Positions 1-6,400 of a stretch of 9,033 nt of DNA are shown in pieces (position 1 is the stretch's first letter; every line of letters starts with the position of its first letter). Position numbers and translations under genes: made by a program. The DNA is from Patescibacteria group bacterium (GTDB taxonomy: Bacteria; Patescibacteriota; UBA1384; CAILIB01): positions 1 through 9,033 of the forward strand of contig JALHQF010000004.1 in assembly GCA_022842085.1 (NCBI GenBank). The letters are read 5' to 3'. The notes below the pieces were generated by a model. That model ran no database searches and had not been told where the DNA came from. It was given only the letters and a program-made list of their open reading frames with translations.

Positions 1-738
1 ATTCCCGCCTCAGTAATAGAAGCAATGGGATATGGCGCAAACGACGAAGAGATAGTCGTCGGCTTCCTCAAGCCTGAGCTCGAAGAAAGCACCCCACTCG
101 GGATTGTCGAAAACATCCGTCTCACAGGAGACACGCCCTTTGTTGGAGATGGCAGCCAAGTAGTGGTGATTGATCCTGGGCACGGTGGAACTGATGCCGG
201 AGCTACCCGGCAGAGTGGGGGGTCAACCTACAAAGAGTCGGTTATTGCCCTGCAGATCTCCAATCTTGTTTCAGAAGAGCTTCAACGCCTCAATATCCGC
301 GCCATTCAAACTCGAGAGACCGACAGCTTCATTCAGATTCCCAAACGAGCCGAGATTTCGAACGATGCCCGAGCTTCTGCGTTTCTCTCGATCCACCTCA
401 ACTCAGGCCCAAGCTCAGCAAGGGGGTATGAGCTCTACTACTCAGCCAGCCAGGCTAACAGCGGAAATGACTCTGGAAAAGAGTTTGCAACCGCAGTCGC
501 TGAGAGCCTAGAGTCCTTTGGACTCATTCCGCCTCGGTCTAACTCTGTAAAACCAGATACAAGCTCCCAGCACTCACAGGGCCTTGGGGTGCTACGAACT
601 AACCAGCGTCCAGCAGCACTCCTGGAGACCGGCTTTATCAGCAACAACCAAGACCTTGCGGTGCTGAGCAACCCCGTTCAACAGCGACTCTATGCCAAGG
701 CCATCGCAGAGGCCATCGCTTCTTACCTTGGCGGGTAG
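1..738 (+). CDS. N-acetylmuramoyl-L-alanine amidase (Amidase_3), 5' partial
   Basis: Zinc hydrolase that cuts the amide bond between N-acetylmuramic acid and L-Ala of the peptidoglycan stem. Seen: counting from the ATG at 25, the family motif IDPGHGG is at residues 49-55 with zinc ligand H53 (181-183), followed by E71 (235-237), SIHLN with H124 (394-396) and the catalytic Glu of LLETGFISN, E201 (625-627). The metal and catalytic set is complete and the domain (about 46-236) is full length. The frame stays open from base 1 to the ATG at 25 (IPASVIEA precedes it), there is no good ribosome site before 25, and residues 1-45 lie outside the catalytic fold. I therefore treat the left end as cut and the N-terminal part, with any signal peptide or wall-binding domain, as missing. 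A start at 25 cannot be excluded. It ends in a tandem stop, TAG TAA, 12 bases before the pilin gene. Inferred role: opening the wall for the surface apparatus encoded downstream. Confidence 0.93.
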   Translation: MPASVIEAMGYGANDEEIVVGFLKPELEESTPLGIVENIRLTGDTPFVGDGSQVVVIDPGHGGTDAGATRQSGGSTYKESVIALQISNLVSEELQRLNIRAIQTRETDSFIQIPKRAEISNDARASAFLSIHLNSGPSSARGYELYYSASQANSGNDSGKEFATAVAESLESFGLIPPRSNSVKPDTSSQHSQGLGVLRTNQRPAALLETGFISNNQDLAVLSNPVQQRLYAKAIAEAIASYLGG

Positions 739-741
739 TAA
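736..741 (+). other. Tandem in-frame stop codons TAG TAA
   Basis: The amidase frame ends in two consecutive stops. The pilin ATG at 751 lies in the same reading frame, so the second stop would block an amidase-pilin readthrough fusion. This contrasts with the single TAG between the pilin and the next gene. Confidence 0.8.
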
Positions 742-744
742 ACT

Positions 745-748
745 GAGG
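745..748 (+). promoter_or_regulatory. Possible ribosome binding site (GAGG) for the pilin gene
   Basis: GAGG lies only 2 bases before the ATG at 751, which is closer than the usual 5-9 bases. It is the only Shine-Dalgarno-like string in the 12-base gap, so translation may rely partly on coupling to the amidase gene. Confidence 0.4.
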
Positions 749-750
749 CC

Positions 751-1200
751 ATGCGCACCCTTGTCCGACTTACACTCGCCTCCTGCGCACTCTTCCTGCT
801 TCCGGCGGCTAGCCTAGCTAGCACAGGCATCCCAACGCCACCTCCCGACTCGGTGGGAGGAACAGCTCGCACCTGCCCATGGAACCCCGGGAGCGGACGA
901 GCTTGCCCTTGTCCATACGACACGAGCACCGAAGGCGTCCTCATTCCGCACCGTTTCCAGCCTGGCACACCCTACTTCTCCTGCTATGTCGCTACCTTCC
1001 TCAAGGTAAACTGGCTCTACGTAACCCTCTTTGCGGTGGTGCTCGTGATGTGGTCGGGCTTTGAGTACCTCATCTCAGGTGGGGATGGTGGCAAGCAGAA
1101 AGCCGCCAAGCAGCGGGTGATCGGTGTGTTTACCGGCCTCATCCTCTACTTTGTTATTCAGTTCATTGTTCCGCTTCTCCTGGGAAGCGCTCGTGTATAG
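751..1200 (+). CDS. Type IV secretion pilin-like protein (VirB2/TrbC-like), Cys-rich ectodomain
   Basis: A 149-residue membrane protein resembling the two-helix pilins of type IV secretion systems, especially the short pilin family common in Patescibacteria. Seen: a signal peptide at residues 1-23 (basic start, hydrophobic core, SLA before the likely cut); a 60-residue Pro/Gly-rich ectodomain with four cysteines (C42, C52, C54, C78); transmembrane helix 1 at about 88-108; a short basic loop, SGGDGGKQKAAKQR, at 109-122; and transmembrane helix 2 at about 123-145. The Gly-Gly plus Lys/Arg loop between two helices is the family hallmark. By the positive-inside rule the loop is cytoplasmic and both ends are outside, as in VirB2. 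The start fits because the signal peptide begins directly at this ATG. Odd: the Cys-rich segment before the helical hairpin is longer and richer in cysteine than I expect of a plain pilin. It could instead be a small membrane component of the same system. The stop abuts the next ATG. Confidence 0.8.
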   Translation: MRTLVRLTLASCALFLLPAASLASTGIPTPPPDSVGGTARTCPWNPGSGRACPCPYDTSTEGVLIPHRFQPGTPYFSCYVATFLKVNWLYVTLFAVVLVMWSGFEYLISGGDGGKQKAAKQRVIGVFTGLILYFVIQFIVPLLLGSARV

Positions 1201-2427
1201 ATGCCGTACGCTGACCCCTTTGCAAAGGCCCGGCGCGCGCGGCAGGTGCGGCAGTTTGGCATTGTTGGACTCATCTTCTGCATGGCAATCGGTGGTCTCT
1301 GGTGGTGGAACCGTCAGCAAGTTTCAACACTGATTATCCTTGATGACCCAACCCAGGTGGCGGTTGGTATTAACGGCCGCCAGGCTGAAACGATCTCTGA
1401 TGGCGACCGCATCGTGGTAAAGCTCGTACCAGGAAGGTTCCGCCTCGAACTCCAGAAAGAGGGACACATGCCCTACGTTGGCGACCTCACGCTCAAGCCA
1501 GGTGAAACGCTGCGACTTCGTCCGGTGTTCACAATCCTGCCAGATGGTGAGGCGGCGGGAGGTGGAACCATCAGCTTCGTGCGGCCTGTACTTGACCAAA
1601 ACCTTCTCTACTACGTCGGTGATGGCAACCGCCTCTTTCGCTACGATCTCGTTGAACGGCTCGATTACGCGGTAACCGAACGCTCGCTCAGCCCCATTAC
1701 GGGCGTGGAGTGGGGAAGGGATGACCAGGTCGCGCTCATCGCCAAGCCCGATGGCATCTATCTAGCAGAGGTGCCAATCTTCAACTTTCGTGATCAGCTG
1801 GTACGCAAAGTGGCAACCAGCGAAATACTGAGCCCTGTTTGGGATCCAAACCGTGACAACCGTTTAGCTGCTGCCTACTTCTCCAACGCCGGCGAGCGTC
1901 GTCTCGTGCTTACCGATCGTACCTTCAGCGCACTCGACCGAAAGGCCGACTTGAGCCAGTTTACGAAGCCAATCCTAACCTGGTCGAGCACGAGTAAGTA
2001 CATCGCTATACGCGAAGGAGCCACTGCGACAAGTGACGTATGGCTCTACGAGCTTGCCACAGGAAGCCTGCGCCAACTTACCAGTGGAGGTGGAGTAACG
2101 GCGCTTCGCTTTAGCCCCGATGACACCTACGTGACGGTGGGAGGAACGCCCGGAGAGCTTCGTATCCTCAAAACAAGTGACGGCTCTGGCTCGAGCTACC
2201 CCACAAACGCAACCGTTGAACAGGCAGCCTGGTTTGACGCCAAAACCTTTATCCTCCCGAAGCCAGGCGGAACTGGCTTTCAGCTTGTCGGAGTAGACAA
2301 TACTGCGCGAGAGCTTCCCGTAACACTTGCAGCAAGCCCGCTCGTGGGAATTGAGTACTTCGCTGCAAAACAAACCCTCGTGTTCTACACTGATCGTACG
2401 GTATTTTCCGTTTCGCTAAATGAGTAA
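1201..2427 (+). CDS. Membrane-anchored PEGA domain plus seven-bladed beta-propeller protein
   Basis: A 408-residue surface protein of unknown exact role. Seen: a basic N terminus (KARRARQVRQ, residues 9-18); one membrane helix at about 19-36 ending in WWWNR; a PEGA domain at about 42-110 with the signature PGRFRLELQKEGH at 77-89; and, from about 120 to 405, seven similar strand-rich segments at 124-139, 169-180, 213-227, 259-271, 301-314, 342-352 and 382-396. Examples are LTWSSTSKYIAI and ALRFSPDDTYVTVGG. Their spacing of about 30-46 residues fits the blades of a TolB/WD40-like propeller. The basic N terminus places the PEGA and propeller domains outside the cell. PEGA domains are often found in surface proteins and are thought to bind wall or protein partners. 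The ATG at 1201 touches the pilin stop in the same frame, and GGGAAG at 1182-1187 is 13 bases upstream, so translation is probably by coupling. Only one cysteine (C27), inside the membrane helix. Function inferred, not recognised. Confidence 0.85.
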   Translation: MPYADPFAKARRARQVRQFGIVGLIFCMAIGGLWWWNRQQVSTLIILDDPTQVAVGINGRQAETISDGDRIVVKLVPGRFRLELQKEGHMPYVGDLTLKPGETLRLRPVFTILPDGEAAGGGTISFVRPVLDQNLLYYVGDGNRLFRYDLVERLDYAVTERSLSPITGVEWGRDDQVALIAKPDGIYLAEVPIFNFRDQLVRKVATSEILSPVWDPNRDNRLAAAYFSNAGERRLVLTDRTFSALDRKADLSQFTKPILTWSSTSKYIAIREGATATSDVWLYELATGSLRQLTSGGGVTALRFSPDDTYVTVGGTPGELRILKTSDGSGSSYPTNATVEQAAWFDAKTFILPKPGGTGFQLVGVDNTARELPVTLAASPLVGIEYFAAKQTLVFYTDRTVFSVSLNE

Positions 2428-2429
2428 CC

Positions 2430-3401
2430 ATGCCAGAAGGGGCCGGCGCGGCTAAGCAACCCAACCAGAACGTTGGGCTTATTGTGTCAGTTGCTCTGCT
2501 GGCCGTTTCACCACTCTTCTTTATCCTGCCGTTTGCGGTGGGGGCAGGGCCAAACCCAGGCGGAAACACAGCACAGCAGCCAATCTCATTTAGCGACCCG
2601 CTCGTCACTGCAAAGCTTGAAGACCTCAAGCGATTATCTGACCCTCAGGGATTTGCCACCTCAAGTACAGGGCTCGACGAGTATGAGGCCACACTAATTG
2701 CGCTTCGCACTCGCCTCAGTGAGCTCGGTGGGCGAGAGGCCGCCCTCGAGAACATTGCGGCCCAGCTAGCCTTGGTAACCCAGCTTCGTGGAAGCATCGG
2801 AAATGCAAAGGCATCGGCCGAACTTGTTGGGAAGCTCCGCGACTTGCGGGCCAAGCTCCCGTCCCAGGTTGGAGGGGCAACAGGATCACTCATTGAACTT
2901 GCCATCCAGCTAGGACGACAGAGTGAGGCAAACCCGCGACAAAGCTTTCCGTACTCCCAACAAAAGCGAAATGAGATTTTCAACGAGAGCCTCACCACGC
3001 GTCACAGCGACTGCTCTTCCTTTGTCTCTTACCTCCTCTATAAAACCGGCAACACCTACATACGGCCCAACAGCCTTGTTCCCGATACGTCGTACCTCCT
3101 TACCATGGCCATCCGTAAACAGGGACTTGAGCCTGTGTTGGTGCAAAACCGCCTGTCCCTCGAGCAGGTACGCGAGGTCATCAGGCCAGGCGATCTCCTC
3201 CTTAGCGATGTGCTTCCTGGTCGCAAGGGAGGCGGCGCTCACGTTGTACTCTACATCGGACCAGGAAATGCTGAAGGAGATATCGTGCAATCAGGCGGGG
3301 GAGGAGGGGGCGGCAAGATCAACTTCACCAGCCTTGAAGAGCGCATGCGGGGACGAAACACCACCGCTATACTTCGCCCAACGCTAGGGGTTCCATCATG
3401 A
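2430..3401 (+). CDS. NlpC/P60-like peptidoglycan peptidase, membrane anchored with coiled-coil stalk
   Basis: Predicted cysteine peptidase of the NlpC/P60 fold, which cuts stem peptides of peptidoglycan. Seen in 323 residues: a short N terminus; one membrane helix at about 15-38; a helical, Ala/Leu/Glu-rich stalk at about 80-145, probably coiled coil; and the catalytic domain at about 175-318. The nucleophile motif is HSDCSSFVSYLL with C195 (3012-3014). RPGDLLL (252-258) precedes GGAHVVLYIGPG with the base H271 (3240-3242), and Q287 in DIVQSG is a plausible third polar residue. Motif order and spacing fit the family, but overall similarity is modest and a CHAP-type relative is possible. C195 is the only cysteine. 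A run of seven glycines (289-295) follows the active site. The gene starts 2 bases after the PEGA stop and ends in a 4-base ATGA overlap with the giant gene. Together with the amidase it gives two different wall-cutting activities, as seen around conjugation and type IV secretion genes. Confidence 0.82.
   Translation: MPEGAGAAKQPNQNVGLIVSVALLAVSPLFFILPFAVGAGPNPGGNTAQQPISFSDPLVTAKLEDLKRLSDPQGFATSSTGLDEYEATLIALRTRLSELGGREAALENIAAQLALVTQLRGSIGNAKASAELVGKLRDLRAKLPSQVGGATGSLIELAIQLGRQSEANPRQSFPYSQQKRNEIFNESLTTRHSDCSSFVSYLLYKTGNTYIRPNSLVPDTSYLLTMAIRKQGLEPVLVQNRLSLEQVREVIRPGDLLLSDVLPGRKGGGAHVVLYIGPGNAEGDIVQSGGGGGGGKINFTSLEERMRGRNTTAILRPTLGVPS
3294..3314 (+). repeat. G-rich tract encoding seven glycines
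   Basis: On the + strand 19 of 21 bases are purines and 17 are G, including two runs of five G. It encodes G289-G295 of the NlpC/P60 protein just after its active site. It could form a G-quadruplex in mRNA or be prone to slippage, but neither is shown by sequence alone. Confidence 0.7.
3386..3390 (+). promoter_or_regulatory. Ribosome binding site (AGGGG) for the giant gene
   Basis: AGGGG ends 7 bases before the ATG at 3398, a standard spacing. Together with the signal peptide that begins at this ATG, it fixes the start of the giant gene inside the end of the NlpC/P60 gene. Confidence 0.65.
3398..3401 (+). other. ATGA start/stop overlap (translational coupling)
   Basis: The ATG of the giant gene (3398-3400) overlaps the TGA of the NlpC/P60 gene (3399-3401), a classic re-initiation arrangement. 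It also shows that TGA is a true stop here, since reading through it would run over the start of the next gene and soon meet another TGA. Confidence 0.85.
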
Positions 3402-6400
3402 AGCTACGCGCACTGCTCTTGACTGCTCTTACGGTGTACTCGGGAGCATTCCCGCTCCTCCTGTTGCTGCCGGTCGAGGCTCGTGCTGCTGAACCGTACG
3501 ACAACAAACCCGCTCCCTGCGTAGATCCACGCCTCACGCCGCCCGAAGCAGAGCCTGACCAGTCTGCTGAAGCAGTTGAGCCTGACCAGGGAGAGGACGC
3601 TCTGCCGTTTACCGTAAGCATTAGTAGGACAGAGATCCTGGCCACCAATCCGCTAGTTACCGAAGCATTCTTCTCTGCCTTCATCCAGGAAAACGGTGGG
3701 TGGCAAAATGCTGAAGACCCCGACCTCTGGCACTTCTGCGGAACAGTTGATCTTGATCCCATCCTTAACCCTGCCCCAATTTCAGCGGCAAGCCTAGATT
3801 CACTTGAGGCGTTCTCCAGCTCACGCCGCCTGGCGTTTCGTAACCCACTCGACCGCTGGGCACTCATTGGAGAGCCATGTCGCAAGTTCGTCGGTGATGT
3901 GTGTGACGAGACGAAAGAGCCAAAAGAGGTTCCCCAGCCTGATGGAAGTGTAAAAATAGTAGACACTCCGATCTACTACGACGATATCGCCTGGACCAAT
4001 GGGCAGTGGGATGCACCGAAAGCCGATCGACGCCTTCTTGAGTATCTCGTATACCTCGTAACACCCGCGGAGCAAGGTGGCGCTGGTCGTGAGTACATCC
4101 GCGTAGACCGAATTCTTCAGCAGAGTGAAACCAACCGTGAGTTCGCGAGTGTAGCACTAGACCCAACTGATCCGCTCCCTGAGAAAGCAGAGATCGAATC
4201 TGCACATAGCTACGACCTACGAAATCCAAGTCGCCCCACCAAGCTCGCTGATGCTGTAGATATCAGTGAAATTGACTTTGTGCGGATGACAATTAAAACC
4301 CGTCGTTGTCAGGGAATCATCCGCAGCTGTAGTACCTCCTACGACTTCAAGCAAATACCACTCAAGGTCGGTTACCAAACCACCGAAGGTGCCAGCACCG
4401 CACCAAACGTTGCAGAAGAGTTTCTCTCTGGAGCCCGAGGTAGCTTCTCGAGTGCCCTGGCAGGAATCGTCGATCCAAACGACCTGCCCGAAGGTGTTTC
4501 ACTGCAAGATCTCGAGGTGAGTGACCTGGGCGAACTAGGAAGCACTCTAGCCTGGAAGGCTCTCACGGAAGCGCTGGGAGTGTCCGGTATTTCACCAATT
4601 GAAGGAGAGGAGAAAGACCTCCTGGAGCTGGTGGGGCGACGCTTCCTCGCCAAGAGCCTGTACCTCCCCGAAGATTCATTTGATGACAGCTCAAGCCCTG
4701 GGGCTGTTGTACGCTCCGCAGGGCAGGGACAGGTTGAAGCGTCGCTCGGACTGCCAGATCGATCGCTCGATGGCGAAACTTCAAGCCAGGTACTCGAGAA
4801 CCTTGGTAGACGTGTACTCGAAGAAGCAATGCAGGTTGCTCCAGGCAGTCTCCCCAAAAGTCCTCTGCCGCGCGCAGCTCTCTTAGAGCAAGTCGGAGAG
4901 GGAGCAATCGCACAGGCAATCGGCGTTCCCCTCTCGGTGATCCAGGAGGATAGCTGGCAAGTACTCTCACAGAATCCACGGTTTAGGGCACACTTCTCAC
5001 TCGAAAAGAGCACGCGCATCGATGAGCAGCTCCGACTAACCTACATTGCGGATGGAAGCCCTTCAGGAAACCGCGATGGGTTCAGCGAGCAAGAGTTTCA
5101 AGATCCAACCTCGAACCTCTTCAGGAGTAGTACCGATAGTGCCCTTGCACGATACAAGCAGCTTGTAGGGCACAGGGCTCTCTCGAGTGGTGTGGAGCGG
5201 TTTAGCAGCCAGGCAAGCGACGCCGCGCCAGTTGCCACAACCTTTAACGATCCGGTAGATGCCACCATCGGCCTACTCGGCCTCACGCGTAGCGACAAGA
5301 CCAGCGGCCCTCACTTTATTGAGACCTCGGCACTGTCGCTGGACACTTCGGCCACCACCCAGCTCCTCCTCGATAGGGGTCTCATTACTAGCACCGAGCT
5401 TGCAACGCTTGGTTCGCTCATCAGAGCGCAGCAGCCAGTTTTGTTTGGAAACTCGTACCGCTCACTCTTAAGCAACGACCCTCGATGCTTTGGCTATGGA
5501 GGAACCGGTCCTTTTGGAATAGGTGGATCATGCGTACCTGATCCCCAGCTTACCCAGGTTGTCAGCAGGATAAACCTTCTCAGTACACAGTGGCTTCCTA
5601 TCATTCAATCTGTACTCGCGCGCATCCAGTCCGAGCAGGAGAAACCGCAGGTACGAGCCTCGGGCAATACGTCGCTTACCACCCAGCTCGAGCAGGCTAG
5701 AACCCTCGCGTCCAAAACCCAAGGTGCGCTCAATAGCCAACTCGATGCGCTTGCGAGTGTCGTTGCAACCAGTGGGCAGAGTGGTCAAGCTGCCGCACTT
5801 GGCATTCCTGCGCAGTACCTACAGAAGAACGGCACCAGCTATGAGCTCGTTGCAGCCGGTGACCCTCTCCAAACTGCGCTTCGAGGAGAAGTGTCGCCAG
5901 AAACCCTGCGGCGTATCGGTGCTTCACGACTGGCTCGCAGCATTACCGAAGACAAGGTTGCGCAACTTACCCTCATCTCCCACCTCACCCAGCCAAGCCA
6001 GGATCCAAGCTTTGCTACCCTACCAAGCATTGGTCTCAATGAGAGCAAATGGAAAGACCTCGGCTTTGCTACCGGAGACTTCGACCGCATCTTCACCCGA
6101 AACCTCAGCCGGTCAACGTTTGACCGCATAGGAGCCTCACTCCTCATTACCCATATCTGGGAGGGTAAAACCAGCCAGGATTCTAGCTCACATGGCATCC
6201 TGCGCGATGTGCTGGGAAACCAAGAGTCGGGCTTCTACCGAACACGCCTCCGTCAGGTGCGTACCGCAGCAGCAGCTCTGCGAGAAGTCGGCACACGCAA
6301 TGGCACGCTTACCACACAGCTGCGCAGTGCCCTCGACGCGCTCGATGCTTTGCCGCTAGGTTCTAGCGGAAGCATCCGCGAGCTTCGAGATACCATTGAC

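Noticed and set aside
808..822. Short palindromic GCTAGCCTAGCTAGC in the pilin gene
   Set aside because: It lies within the signal peptide codons for Ala, Ser and Leu, and there is no loop plus U-tract or paired half-sites suggesting a terminator or operator.
3399..3425. Possible alternative code with UGA as glycine (as in Absconditabacteria/Gracilibacteria)
   Set aside because: No gene has an internal TGA, and reading TGA through at 3399 would extend the NlpC/P60 protein over the start of the giant gene and meet another TGA within a few codons.
4599..4886. Plus-strand ORFs nested inside the giant gene (for example 4599-4886, 5724-6131, 7674-8108)
   Set aside because: Each is out of frame with the long coupled gene, lacks a credible ribosome site or domain, and lies fully inside sequence whose codons are explained by the giant gene.
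4372..5019. 215-codon open frame on the minus strand, plus 3367-3966 (199 codons, minus) and other antisense frames
   Set aside because: They lie opposite the giant gene, have no ribosome sites or recognisable motifs, and their products are low-complexity Ser/Arg-rich strings typical of shadows of a GC-moderate coding strand.
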